64,000 nucleotides of DNA, taken from positions 54,457,078 through 54,521,077 of the forward strand of contig NC_134841.1 of the NCBI RefSeq assembly GCF_965363235.1, read 5' to 3'. The DNA comes from Mytilus galloprovincialis. Lineage: Eukaryota; Mollusca; Bivalvia; Mytilida; Mytilidae. Shown here piece by piece: positions 36,983 through 47,972 of this stretch (position 1 is the first letter of the stretch; every line of letters begins with the position of its first letter). The position numbers and the translations under genes were made by a program. The notes below the pieces were generated by a model. The model worked only from the letters and a program-made list of their open reading frames with translations, had not been told where the DNA came from and did not search any database.

Positions 36983-37219
36983 CTAATTCAAGTTACAGAC
37001 TAGGATGGTAATAAGTTTACGAAATTCAAAGTTTGAATTCAACAAGTAAAATTCTGTCTCAGTATCTGTTTTGAGATCTTTGTAAAGAAAAAGTTTATTA
37101 TGTTCACATAAATTTTCAATATTAGTTTTATACAGGCTTTTATATTTATTTGAAATTCCTCCTTTGATAACATTTTTTTTTAGAGATTTGACTTCCTTTA
37201 TAGTATTACATGAAGACAC
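36983..37219 (-). pseudogene. LINE C-terminal piece
   Basis: Seventy-eight open codons with CEHNKLF and TETEFYLLN match the zinc-knuckle-like end of LINE polyproteins, where a cysteine pair precedes E(T/D)E(F/Y)HFL. The frame ends in TGA or TAA near the LINE 3' UTR. The neighbouring coding pieces are separated by stops and by the family R insertion. Confidence 0.5.
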
Positions 37220-37394
37220 AACTTATTGGGATCCTCTATCTCTTTATGTATAATATCTTTGGCATATGTATACCAGGAGTACACATTTTAAGAATCTAAC
37301 ATCTTACAAATTTCAAATGATTCTTTAAAAAGAGGATTAGTATCTTTAGTGTGTAGCCTAGCCAAATAAAGTAGACCCAGCCACATTATTTATG

Positions 37395-37675
37395 TATGTG
37401 CCTGTCCCAAGTCAGGAGCCTGTAATTCAGTGGTTGTTTTTGTTTATGTGTTCCATATTTGTTTTTCGTTTATTTTTTTACATAAATAAGGCTGTCAGTT
37501 TTCTGGTTTGAATTGTTTTCTTATTAGGGCCTTTTATAGCTGACTATGCTGTATGGGCTTTGCTCATTGTTGAAGGCCGTACGGTGACCTATAGTTGTTA
37601 ATGTTTGTGTCATTTTGGTCTTTTGTGGTTAGTTGTCTCATTGGCAATCATACCACATCTTCTTTTTTTATATTT
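37395..37675 (-). repeat. Family R copy inserted in the LINE
   Basis: Reverse complement of the 20443 type, from TGCCTGTCCCAAGTCAGGAG to GGCAATCATACCACATCTTC. The LINE coding sequence resumes after it (NLATHLKYRRLP region), so the insertion post-dates the LINE. Confidence 0.75.
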
Positions 37676-37689
37676 AATAAAATTTTCTA

Positions 37690-38415
37690 TTGGTAACCTT
37701 CTATATTTAAGATGAGTTGCCAAATTTGTTGAGCATTTTCTAACACCTAATATATATTTACAGAATGATAAATGAACCTTTTCAAAAGGTGATCTATCTA
37801 TAAAAAAAAATGGATCAAAAATTTTGTGACTATAGTTTGCACGAGTTTTGGCTCTTATGAATGGTAGGTATGAGTCCATCATACATACTTTAATACGGGT
37901 ATGACTAATGAATCAAAAAGCTAAATGCTACTTTGATTGGCACATTACAAATAGCTGAAAATCAGGAACATAAAGCAAATATAATCTTCATAGCTTTCTT
38001 GGCTAGATCATTAAAGCTATAGTTAAGGTTACCATTTCTTCTAAGAACAGACCCAAGAAATTTATATTCTTAAACATTGTCAATCATCATTTGAGTTTTA
38101 TATTTAATAATTGGTTTTTCTAATTTACAGTTTTTGTTTCTGAAATAACATGTATTTTGTCTTCTTTATGTTTACTGTTAAGTGCCATTTATCACAGTAT
38201 TGGGATAATTTGTTCATACTATTTATAAGTCCATCTTTAGTTTCTAAGAGTAAAATTATGTCATCTGCAAATAGAAGACTATTTAAATCTGAATCTGCTA
38301 GTTTAAGTTTAAAGCTTCATTTAAAAATATATCATTTATATCATTAATGAAAATGTTAAACAATGTGAAACAATGTAGGACTGATTGTGTCGCATTGGCG
38401 TTCTCCTCTCTGTTT
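37690..38415 (-). pseudogene. LINE reverse transcriptase, motifs B-C and thumb
   Basis: Minus-strand pieces: GERQCDTISPTLF, LFNIFINDINDIFL, LLFADDIILLLETKDG, LSQYCDKWHLTVNIKKTK, then after breaks PFEKVHLSFCKYILGVRK. A short duplication of TTGTTTCACATTG next to motif B and several stops show decay. Confidence 0.7.
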
Positions 38416-38421
38416 TTAAAG

Positions 38422-39214
38422 CAGGTGCTCCGCAAGGTGCATGCAGCTTTATACGACCGCAGAGGTCGAAACCTGAACAGTTGTGGTAAGTATGGACACA
38501 CCATTGAAGCTTGATACAGCTCTGAATTTTGATTCTGATAAAAATTTTGACATAATAGTGTTTCTGACACAAAACAAATGTCAAGATCTTATAAATATAT
38601 TGTGCAATTAAAGGTTTCTTCTTCAAACAATAAAATAAAAAAAAATAAAAGTGAAAACTACTACCCCTTTTTTGCAATTAGTCCAAATCCTGATATTTCT
38701 TTATATATAATTTACAAGAAGTGTAAGGAAGGTGAATCCAATCATACCAAACATTGTATGATAAATGTTTTTGGAATTACCTTTCTTTCACTGCTTTTAA
38801 ATTGTCTTAAATGTCCATTGAACAGATAAAACCTATTTTTTCCCCTTTTTTTGCCCCTAATTCCAAAATATTTCAAGCCATAATCCTCCAAAGTCAATAC
38901 TAACCATCCCTTCATGGTATGAAAACTTGTGGTATAATTTGAGAGAGATTCATACACTTAAACATAAGTTATTGTTTGAAAACAACAAAAATGCTTATTT
39001 TTGGTCCCTAATTCCTAAACTATTGGGACCATAACCCCCAAAATCAATCCCAACCCTTCCTTTAGTGGTATTGAACCTTCTTGTAAAAATTTATAGAGAT
39101 GCATTCACTAAAACTAAAGTTATTGTCCTGACACTAAATGTGTCTTTGGACGACGACGCAGACGACATGATTGTATTATACTACGAAAAAAAAAAAATTG
39201 CAGTCCTATTAAAA
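38422..39214 (+). repeat. CGTATAAA-family repeat, copy 1
   Basis: It starts CAGGTGCTCCGCAAGGTGC, continues GCTTTATACGACCGCAGAGG and TGAACAGTTGTGG, has tandem pieces with CCCCCAAAATCAATCCCAAC, then a GACGACGACGCAGACGAC tract, and ends TTGCAGTCCTATTAAA, a decayed form of the TTGCGGTCGTATAAA end. Both ends carry the same CGACCGC motif in opposite orientation. It splits the LINE between motifs A and B. Open frames here are artefacts. Confidence 0.65.
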
Positions 39215-39520
39215 AATGGAGTTGAGGCATTATCAAATTTAAGTGAAGATTCTGTGTCTAAAAACTGTTTTTTTATTACTTGGTATAAATTTTGGCCAAC
39301 CCCTAATTTAGCCAATTTGAACTTTGAACACAAGACAATCTCTCCAGAGTCAAATGCTCCTTTTAAGTGCACAAAACATGCATATATATTTTTATTATTT
39401 TTATGCAGATATTCATTGATCAAAGTTTTCAATATAAACAAACTGTCGGAATATCCTATGGTTTTCCCTGAAATCAAACTGAGAGGCAGAAAATTTATTT
39501 ATCATAAATATTTTTAGTCT
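39215..39520 (-). pseudogene. LINE reverse transcriptase motif A segment
   Basis: The frame reads GYSDSLFILKTLINEYLHK, NIYACFVHLKGAFDS (motif A, with H where D is usual in F-x-D), KLAKLGVGQNLYQVIK, and SSLKFDNASTPFF, then runs into the repeat. The changed catalytic residue confirms the copy is inactive. Confidence 0.65.
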
Positions 39521-40289
39521 ATTATTTAGAATACTACTAAATATTTTATACAGACAGTTGATTAAAGAAATACCTCTGTAGTTGCCAGGATGGCCTTTAT
39601 CTCCAGATTTGAATATTAATATAATAAAAGATGAATTCCAGTGTTTTGGATAATGACCAGTTTTTAAAATAAGATTGAAAAGTTTAACATAAGATTTTAA
39701 TGTAACTGGACTATTAATAACTTCATATGCTATTTTATCAGGACCATTGGCTTTACCTTACTTAAGTTTTAATAACGACTTCTTTAATTTCAGCGCATGT
39801 GATTGGTTTATCAGTTTCTAAAGTTACAGACATGTCTCTTTCTATAAATTTTAATTCTTCTTGTATCTTATTTTTTAAAGCTTAATATTCCCTAAACAAC
39901 ACAACGTAATTTAAATGTTTAGCTGATTTTACAGAGTTATCTCCCTGTAGTGTTAGGTACCACCTTAATATAGTAATCAACTTCAGTTTTATTCAACTCT
40001 TTGTATGTCACTAATTTGGTTAAAGTTTTTTACATTATAATGTTCTATCTATTGTCTCTCTTAGTATGGGTTACTTATGTGTTGAATGTATTGAGTTAAA
40101 AGAATATGTTAATAAAGTTGCAAAGTTTTCAAAATAATATAATTTAGAAATTAAAATATTATTGTCCATTGTTTTCCACTGGTGAAGATGTTATATATTC
40201 CTCATACTGTTACTTGTGTCATTCAATTATCCATCAATTATGACTCGTATTTTTTTATAACTACTGGTAGTCTGGTATGTATGTTATTC

Positions 40290-40695
40290 TTCCACTAAAT
40301 AGCAGTAGTGGTTTGTACTGTATTTCTGCGATCCTGCGGTTTCAACACATATTACATCGTCATCTTAATCTTCAGGATTGCTGAGGTGTAAGTATTCTCT
40401 GTCAGTACATCTATGGTTAATTTTTCTGGTGTCTTTTGTGTGTTAACCAGAGTTGAGTCTGGGTATTTAGATGGTGCTGCTACGATTCTAAATTTTGGAG
40501 TTATTTCCTGTTTAGTGCTAGCTTCTACCGGTGGAATCCATTTGGCTATTGGTTCTGCTGTGGCTTTAGGTCAGAGTTGCCGTTTTCTCCTTGAAGTCTG
40601 TTGTTGTTGTGCATACACAAAAATTGTCTGAATTACATTGTATTTTTGTTATAGTTATCCAACACAAACCTTTTATGCAGCCACAGTAGAAGTAA
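40290..40695 (-). pseudogene. Unexplained coding-like segment, cysteine-rich then polar
   Basis: After a possible acceptor (CTTTTTCAG at about 40697) one minus-strand frame reads GYFYCGCIKGLCW and NSDNFCVCTTTTDFKEK, with five cysteines in about 30 residues. A second frame then reads KATAEPIAKWIPPVEAS, ITPKFRIVAAPSKYPDS and LTIDVLTENTYTS. A third reads DDDVICVETAGSQKYS. Such long sense-like peptides in a chain of shifted frames suggest a decayed coding sequence. I do not recognise it. The acceptor side resembles 46441-46516. It may be the 5' part of the neighbouring LINE or an unrelated gene. Confidence 0.35.
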
Positions 40696-40979
40696 CCTGA
40701 AAAAGAAATATAGATTCTTAAACATATCTTAGTCAAAACTATATAATTAAAACACCTATTAATGCAAGAGAATAATTATCTAAAAATAACAATAAGAATA
40801 ATATATATACACATAACTTTTCTTTTACTTTTTTTTAAAATGGTTTTGGTGGCATTATTAACTGTTAAAACACCAGTCTTTATTAGCAAAATAGGATGAA
40901 CAACAAGTTATTTGATGTCTGACATTAAATATAATGTTTTTCTTTATAATTGATTTATCATTCATCAGGCCATTACGCT

Positions 40980-41130
40980 TCTCATTTTTCATGTTGTGGA
41001 CTTTTATAGTTAACAATACAGTATAGTTTTTTTCTCATTGTTGAAGGTGGTAAAGTGATATGAGGTGCTAAAATCCTTGTCATATGTGTCAATTGACTCA
41101 TTGCATTGGCAATCACACCGCATCTCTTAA
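40980..41130 (-). repeat. Family R fragment, reverse
   Basis: CATTGTTGAAGGTGGTAAAG and GGCAATCACACCGCATCTC are the diverged reverse complement of the family R start. Confidence 0.55.
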
Positions 41131-41991
41131 TTTTATTATAGTGGTAACCAGGTGCTCCGCAGGGCGCAGCTTTATACGACCGCAGAGGTCGAACCCTGAA
41201 CAGTTGGGGCAAGTATGGACAAAACATTCAAGCGTGATACAGCTCTGAATTTGGATTGTGATCAAATTTTTGACATTACATGTTTTTTTTTTACACAAAA
41301 CAAATGTCAAGATTTTACAAATCAATTAAAGATTTCTTCTTCAAACTTTTTAAATCTAAAATTAAATAGTTGACACAGCATAGGTTTCTGACACAGAATG
41401 AATGTGGTCTAATGAACTTAAAAGTTTTTTTTTTGCCTTTGAGCAATTCACTATGCTGTTGAATATTAATCCTCTCAAAAAAATGTTTGAAGAAATTTTC
41501 TTTTTATTTATGAAATCTGAAATGAGAAAAATTTAAACCCCCCCCCTTTTTTTCACATCCCCGCTTCCCTTTTTCCAAAACTGATATCAATTCAAATTTC
41601 TAATGGAGTTTGCAACAATAACTACTCTTTTAAATACATCATAAAATATTAAAATGTAAAATAAAGTATTTGTTATCACTGAATGGTAAAGATTGGTTGG
41701 TAGTAAAAGTGAATATACATTGTTTATTGTATAAAACAATAAAAATAACTTCATCAGCAACATTTTATATTGGCAAATTTCCAATGAAGTTATTTACATA
41801 AAGTTATTGGCAAATAAAAATAGAAAATGACATCATAGTCATGTCTGGCAAATGTCCAACATACATTATCTAAAAACATTTTAGATAAGATAAGGAAAAA
41901 AAGCTTCATCAGTAACATTTTTTATTAATTAACTGGAGCTTATTTGACTAAATACGAGTAAAACTGCCAAATCGATAATTTTGTCCTATAA

Positions 41992-42019
41992 GGCCAATAC
42001 GGATTTTTCCGTATTGGCC
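41992..42019. repeat. Perfect hairpin in Crypton 5' region
   Basis: GGCCAATACGGA, a TTTT loop, and TCCGTATTGGCC: a 12-bp perfect stem about 105 bp before the first ATG of the recombinase gene. It shares the core CCAATA/TATTGG with the large palindrome at the 3' end. Confidence 0.85.
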
Positions 42020-42125
42020 CGGGTTTAGCAAGCCCAATATTAGCATATTCGATTAGCTCTAGACTAATCGGTTGAAATCCCGATAACTCTAGAGAACTAC
42101 GGCTAGTGTCGTCTGACAGGAGAAA

Positions 42126-44701
42126 ATGACAACAAAACGATGGAGCAATAGCTCTATAAAAAATATAGATGATGCGATGGATGCGTTAGTTGAAGACTAT
42201 TTTCACTACGACGATTTATCTAATAGGGAGGCAGAGTACATCAAGAGAAATCTCGCGGATGTCAATGGGGAAGGAAATTTGATTCTGGAAGAAGTTGATT
42301 CAGCGAATTTCAACTTCCCAAATGAAATTCTGCAGGACATTGAAAATGCACAGAATCATGAGATTGATCCTGATCCTGATCCTAAGGTCAATAATTGACA
42401 CTACTGTTCTCTGTGTGCTATCTTCCTCCTCTTATGGTACACCGTTGCTCGAGGTAATATCTCGCGGTACTTTTTTTGACGAATCAGACAAAGAAAATAG
42501 CTCGAGTAGCAAGAGGTTTCGCTCTGTCACTGATGAAGACACTGACTCTTTTCTAGCTTTAAGTGTTAACAAGAACACAAAAACTAAAACAAAGAGTGAC
42601 TTGAAAGTGATGCTGGATTTTTTCATATCTGTTGGAGAAATGCGTGATTCAGTGGAAATACCTGCCAAAGACTTGGACAGTCTGTTATCAAGATTTTTTC
42701 TTGGAGTCCTGAAGAAAAATGGTGACGAATATGAGCCTGACTCTTTATCCTCTATGTTCAACAGCTTGGATAGACATTTGAAGGACTCAAAAAGTAGTAT
42801 AAGGTACGATTATTTTCATGTAGATTATTTGATATCTGTGAGACATGTAACTCCCTTGTCTTGATATAGCATGATAGCCTTTGCATTATTCTGTCAAGCA
42901 TTATGACTCGAATATTCAGTGCCAATATTTTAATTTTAGCCTTGTGTCATTTTTTTTGGTAAAAACTATATATATCATCTGGGTCAATGTGGTTTTGATG
43001 ATCTTAAGCTTGTGTACAATGAATATTCCTTGGTTTCTCTTTGCTATAAGTATAAAACATGTACATACAAAAATTACATGTCAGATATTATGCATATCTT
43101 TTCTTTAATGTTTCAGTATTAAAAAGGATCCTGAGTTCAACCACACAAGACGGGTATTAGAAGCGAAGCGAAAGGCATTAAAGTCATTGGGCAAGGGCAG
43201 TAAACCAAACAGAGCTGAACCTTTGACGACTGAGGAAATCCAAATCTTGAGGGAGAAAGGCGTTATTGGAACACGTAAGTTTAAAAAAAATGTTGTATTC
43301 CAGCGTGTCAGTCAGTAACTTTTAATTAAACATTTTTCTAACCTTGTGGCAAACAAATTATTTTATTTCCTTGTCGCCCTCTATCCATCCCTGATTATTA
43401 AATGGTTGTTCTAATAAAAAATGTTTAAAATACACATAAGGTCTTGAACAATGAGAGTGTCTCCAGAGGTCTTTTGCATTTTGATACAGTATTTGTCCTT
43501 TAAATACTATTTTAAGTTGGATATTTACATTAAGATACATGTATTTTAGTTAAGTTCTTTTTTTTTTCTTTTTCCAGAAAACCCTGATGCATTACTGAAT
43601 GCTGTGTTTTTAAATAATGCAACATACTTTGGTCTACGAGGTCGACAAGACCATGTTAACATGACATGGGGAGATGTCAAGTTAAAAGCTACATCTGATG
43701 GAAAGGAGTATTTGGAATTTAATGGTGAGATTATGTTATGATTTCCATCATTTAAATAGTTGATATTTTAAATCTTTTAGAAATCACAGAATATATACTT
43801 CTGTGGATAATGGATGTACATGTACAACAGTCCTGACAAAAGTTGGTAATTTGTGCTTTTAAGGATATTAACCATTGTTTTATATTTATCAAAACAAATC
43901 TTACTTACTATGCAATACATGTTTTTTGTTATATAAAAGTGAAAGTTTTGTACAGACAGGAAGGATAATTCTTCTTTAAATATTGACATAAGCATACTTT
44001 TTTCAGAAAGAAGCACCAAAACCCGTAGTGGAGCAAAAAGCAGGGATTTCCGGGATATTACGCCAAAGATTTTCGGGGAAGGAGGAAGTAATTGCCCTAT
44101 TCATGTTTACAAGGAATACAAACGGCATAGACCTCAAGACACATTAACTGATGAACATAGATTTTATTTGAGGCCTTTAGATAATAAACATGAGGAAATA
44201 TGGTACACTCGCCAAACCATAGGCAAAGATAAATTAGGTAAAATGGTAAAAAATATGGCAGAAAAAGGAGATCTTCAAGGAAGAAAGGTTAATCATTCGG
44301 GACGTAAAACTTTTGCTACCACACTACTTCAAAATGGTAGACCTGCCAATGAAGTTGCTCAATTAGGAGGCTGGAAAGGCATTAGTACCTTAACTCATTA
44401 TTCAGTACCGTCTATTGAACAACAGCAACAAGCTTCTCACACAATATCTAAGGTCATGTTGCCGAACTCAGATTTACAGACGACATCAGATTCAGAGGAA
44501 CCTTGTGAACTTTCAAACTCAAATACATTAGTTCATAATAATTTAAATGCAAATGTATCAAATACAAATAATCAAACTGCTAACAAACATGACAACCCAA
44601 TGGCCATGTTTGCAGGTGCAACTATAACAGGTGGTGTTTTCAATATTAACATATACTCAGGGGAAAGAAAGAATACTATAAACTGCAGCCAAGAGCTTTA
44701 A
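42126..44701 (+). CDS. Crypton tyrosine recombinase (four exons)
   Basis: Exons: 42126-42803, 43117-43274, 43578-43724 and 44007-44701. All three introns have GT/AG borders, and the phases close. The protein starts MTTKRWSNSSIKN with an acidic N-terminus, then an N-terminal DNA-binding-like domain (LDSLLSRFFLGVLKKNG, SSMFNSLDRHL). The catalytic core shows FGLRGRQDHV (first Arg), the HSGRKTFATTLLQNG block (His and second Arg) and GWKGISTLTHYSVPS with the tyrosine nucleophile encoded at 44399. The C-terminal tail is polar and ends with the glycine-rich AGATITGGVFNINIY. The enzyme would cut and rejoin DNA through a 3'-phosphotyrosine. Only one defect is seen: a +1 frame change near 42380, in a GATCCT repeat (or a tiny intron). 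A poly(A) signal lies at 44762. It resembles the domain found in host KCTD1/ZMYM/QRICH1-type proteins derived from Cryptons. Confidence 0.8.
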
Positions 44702-44761
44702 TCTGAAAACTAGATAAAAACATGTTTTTTACTTGTTGTGTTTATTTACTGTTGATTATTT

Positions 44762-44767
44762 AATAAA
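44762..44767 (+). promoter_or_regulatory. Polyadenylation signal of the Crypton gene
   Basis: AATAAA, about 60 bases after the stop codon, in a T-rich context. Confidence 0.55.
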
Positions 44768-44923
44768 ATTGTTACTATTTTATTGTTTTGATTAAAATCC
44801 TCAATTTTCATTGATACATATTCAAATCACTACTATTGAAGTCCTGAATGTCAGATTTTCACACTATTTTCAATCTTCATATTGGCCCGGCTAGAGTTCA
44901 TATTGGACTGGTTAATTAATAAA

Positions 44924-45065
44924 GGTATCATTGCGTAACAATTTTCATATTGGCTTAGTTATAGGTCCTCGGGCAGCCATATTGGCCTTCGGCTTCGCCT
45001 CAGGCCAATATGGTACCCTCGGACCTATAACTAAGCCAATATGAAAATTGTTACGCAATAATACC
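44924..45065. repeat. 142-bp palindrome at the Crypton 3' end
   Basis: The left arm GGTAT-ATTGCGTAACAATTTT-CATATTGGCTTAG is matched by CTAAGCCAATATG-AAAATTGTTACGCAAT-ATACC on the right, and the stem continues inward to CATATTGGCC / GGCCAATATG around a TTCGGCTTCGCCTCA loop. The arms are almost perfect for over 60 bp. It abuts the right junction with the host repeat. Confidence 0.85.
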
Positions 45066-46440
45066 ATAATATTGGCAAATTTCCAATGAAGTTATTTACA
45101 TAAAGTTATTGGCAAATAAAAATAGAAAATGACATCATAGTCATGTCTGGCAAATTTCCAACATATATTATCAACTACTATTCTATACAAAGAAAGATAA
45201 CTCTAATTGAAAATTAACTGCTATTGCACAATATTGTGCAATTAGATATTTCTTGCTATTGTGCAATACTGTGCAATTGAAAATTTCTTGCTATTGCACA
45301 ATACTTGATATGGAATCCTGATTTGGACCAACTTGAAAACTGGGCCCATAATCAAAAATCAAAGTACATATTTAGATAAAGCATATTAATAAGCCCAAGA
45401 ATTTAATTTTTGTTAAAATCAAACTTAGTTTAATTTTGGACCCTTTGGACCTTAATGTAGACCAATTTGAAAACTGGACCAAAAATTAAGAATCTACATA
45501 CACAGTTAGATTTGGCATATCAAAAACCCCAATTATTCAATTTTTAATGAAAACAAACAAAGTTTAATTTTGGACCCCAATTTGGACTAACTTGAAAACT
45601 AGGCCAATAATTAAAAATCTAAGTACATTTTTAAATTCAGCATATCAAAGAACCCCAAGGATTTAATTTTTGTTAAAATCAAACTAAGTTTAATTTTGGA
45701 CCCTTTGGACCTTAATGTAGACCAATTTGAAAACGGGACCAAAAATTAAGAATCTACATACATAGTTAGATTCGGCATATCAAAGAACCCCAATTATTCA
45801 ATTTTTGATGAAATCACACAAAGTTCAATTTTAGACCCTTTGGGCCCCTTATTCCTAAACTGTTAGGACCAAAACTCCCAAAATCAAACCCAACCTTCCT
45901 TTTATGGTCATAAACCTTGTGTTTAAATTTCATAGATTTCTATTTACTTATACTAAAGTTATGGTGCAAAAACCAAGAATAATGCTTATTTGGGCCCTTT
46001 TTTTGGCCCTTAATTCCTAAACTGTTGGAACCAAAACTCCCAAAATCAATCCCAACCTTCCTTTTGTGGTCATAAACCTTGTGTCAAAATTTCATAGATT
46101 TCTATTAACTTAAACTAAAGTTATAGTGCGAAAACCAAGAAAATGCTTATTTGGGCCCTTTTTGGCCCCTAATTCCTAAAATGTTGGGACCAAAACTCCC
46201 AAAATCAATACCAACCTTCCTTTTGTGGTCATAAACCTTGTGTTAAAATTTCATAGATTTCCATTCACTTTTACTAAAGTTAGAGTGCGAAAACTAAAAG
46301 TATTCGGACGCAGGACGACGACGACGACGCCGACGCCGACGCCAACGTGATAGCAATATACGACGAAAAATTTTTCAAATTTTGCGGTCGTATAAAAATC
46401 AACATTGACATGCTATTAGATAAATAGTTCATAAATCTGT

Positions 46441-46516
46441 CTCCTGATTCTCACCATAAAGGTCAGCTCCAATGGCTATTGCCAGCCTCAATCCTTATGG
46501 ACAAGCTGTGATGCTA
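46441..46516 (-). pseudogene. Exon-like remnant, minus strand
   Basis: TATATTTTAG is followed by about 65 bases and a GTGAGA donor. The clearest frame reads SITACP, a stop, then GLRLAIAIGADLY. The acceptor side resembles the segment ending at 40697, so the two may be decayed relatives of one exon. Confidence 0.3.
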
Positions 46517-46716
46517 ACCTAAAATATAAAATGCTTTATCATCAAAAATTGGTTTATAGTATATAAAGGTAATACATGTTGAGAATATATGAATTAGACA
46601 GCTATCCAGCAACACAGCAATTACTTATGCAATTAGAAGATATCCTTTAATTTACTCATATAATGGTACTGATAAATGAGAGTAGACTCCATTTAGTTTA
46701 AACATATCTATTTATA

Positions 46717-46965
46717 GTGGATTGGGAAACAAGTTTTGCAACTTATATTAATCCCTTTCCACTTTGCGGGTGCGAGTGTTGTGCTTGTAGCGGCATTAGC
46801 CTACTCTTTTTTGAAATCTACAAGGGTGTCTTTAACGTGCAAGAGATATGGCTCTCTCTTGACACGGGTCAGCCATTTATCGTCCCCTTCCGACGGACTA
46901 TCATCGTTTCCTCAAGACAATACTCGCAGATGGTGCCATTTCACTTGTCAAGATAACATTTACTA
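46717..46965. repeat. GC-richer unclassified repeat segment
   Basis: It is conspicuously less AT-rich than its surroundings (ACTTTGCGGGTGCGAGTG, CTCTTGACACGGGTCAGCC, TCCCCTTCCGACGGAC). Overlapping open frames exist in two phases without recognisable domains. It has the look of the conserved part of a dispersed element; no ends were found. Confidence 0.4.
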
Positions 46966-47850
46966 AATATTGTTTTGATTTCTTACTACATAAATCAGAT
47001 TAGTATTATATCAACACTTAAGTTTGTAAAATTCCTATAAAGATGTAATACAAAAAAGAAGTAAAAGAATAATGACTTGATTTCAACTGCACAAAAATCT
47101 CAATAATTTACTGAGTTATCTCTTATTGAATAAACAAATCTTGGTTGAAATTGTCTCCCCTTTGAAGTAATATTCCAATCTGTAGGCTTACTTTTTATAA
47201 TTTTAATAGTAAATCTTGTTGATATACCTGGTACACGTATCTTTAAATATTTAACAGGTAAAATAATTCAGTGTTTTGCATGCAGAAAATAAAGTTTTGT
47301 TTCTTGTTTCCCGGTAAGTTTTACACTCCTACCTAGGAGTCTTCTCCCGTATTCGGAAGAAGAATAAGAAGTTTCTTAATTTTTATCAAATATTACTAGA
47401 GAATGTGTAGAAATTGTTAGGCTTAAATAAACTTGCCTTTCTTATTATCTTGGTAAAGCTGCAATAATTTCTGACTTGGTTGAAGATTTCTTTAACCATC
47501 TTCCATGGAATAATGCTCTGCTGGCTTGGATATGGAAAAACTATTTGAGAAAAATAATTGAAACAATATTTAATGCAAAAGAATAAGTAACTGAGCATTA
47601 CAATGATGATGTACAGTATATAACATTTCTTTACTAGGAAAAATTTAACAGTCCCTCAAGTTATAACTGATATTTTTCGCAAATACCCCCATAACATGAT
47701 ATATGTGTTTACAATTTTTATGGTTTTTTTTGTTTTTTTTAAATAGTAATATTTGATCAAACAGGAAATTCTTGATAATGAAAAGCCCCAATTTTACAAA
47801 CCCTGCCTATAAAAGTTAAAAGTGATATTATAACAAGTCAATCTAATACA
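46966..47850. other. Unassigned AT-rich sequence
   Basis: No splice-supported exon and no recognised repeat border. The minus-strand frame 47386-47598 contains a peptide-like stretch (WKMVKEIFNQVRN) but has no family resemblance I can name. Confidence 0.3.
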
Positions 47851-47972
47851 TGCATGCCATTCTTAATAATGTTTCAATAATAATTAACAACACTATTAAG
47901 AAAAAGACATTTTCATTCGACCAAGTAGGTCAACTTTTGGGTTTTATCCATTACCTGTTGCACCCCTCAGTT

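Larger units (their letters stand above)
36490..39930 (-). mobile_element. Second LINE, reverse strand, broken by two insertions
   Basis: Read on the minus strand from 39.9 kb to 36.5 kb it gives: KFIERDMSVTL, ITCAEIKEVV, TGHYPKHWNSSFIILIFKSG, GNYRGISLINCLYK, the motif A region YACFVHLKGAFDS, GVGQNLYQVIKKQF, motif B GERQCDTISPTLF, motif C LLFADDIILL, then KVHLSFCKYILGVRK and a C-terminal ETEFYLLNSNFEFRKLITI. It ends with an AATAAA-like, A/T-rich 3' terminus near 36500. It is a different family from the LINE at 2851 (RGISL and FADD rather than RPISVLP and YADD). A repeat splits it between motifs A and B, and family R splits the C-terminal part. Confidence 0.75.
41930..45066 (+). mobile_element. 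Crypton-type tyrosine-recombinase transposon
   Basis: The borders are set by comparison with the undisturbed tandem copy of the host repeat: the left junction follows ...AACATTTT and the right junction precedes ATATTGGC. The element has no long terminal inverted repeats and no reverse transcriptase, only the YR gene, which is the definition of a Crypton. Hairpins lie near both ends (41992-42019 and 44924-45065). The exact end bases are uncertain by a few nucleotides because T and A runs occur at both joints. Confidence 0.65.
41768..45172. repeat. 105-bp direct repeats bracketing the Crypton
   Basis: The stretch ATATTGGCAAATTTCCAATG ... GTCTGGCAAATGTCCAACAT is present at 41768-41873 and again at 45067-45172 with few differences. 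Just left of each is a CTTCATCAG(C/T)AACATTTT block (41752 and 41911). This indicates that the host repeat carried a tandem duplication before the Crypton entered the second copy, between AACATTTT and ATATTGGC. Confidence 0.7.
41149..46397 (+). repeat. CGTATAAA-family repeat, copy 2, containing a Crypton
   Basis: The left terminus (CAGGTGCTCCGCAGGGCGC, GCTTTATACGACCGCAGAGG) is at 41149 and the right terminus (GACGACGACGACGCC ... TTGCGGTCGTATAAA) at 46397. Between them lie unique-looking host repeat sequence, a 3.1-kb Crypton, and from 45170 onward tandem units with TTTGGACCTTAATGTAGACC and CCAAAACTCCCAAAATC. The CG-rich GACGCCGACGCC stretch before the end is shared with the other copies. Confidence 0.65.

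Noticed and set aside
42432..42761. Minus-strand 109-codon frame opposite the Crypton gene
   Set aside because: It is the antisense shadow of the recombinase N-terminal exon, whose sense frame has recognisable domains and splice sites.
46717..46966. Two overlapping plus-strand frames of 76-79 codons
   Set aside because: They overlap in different phases in a GC-richer repeat segment with no domain or splice context.
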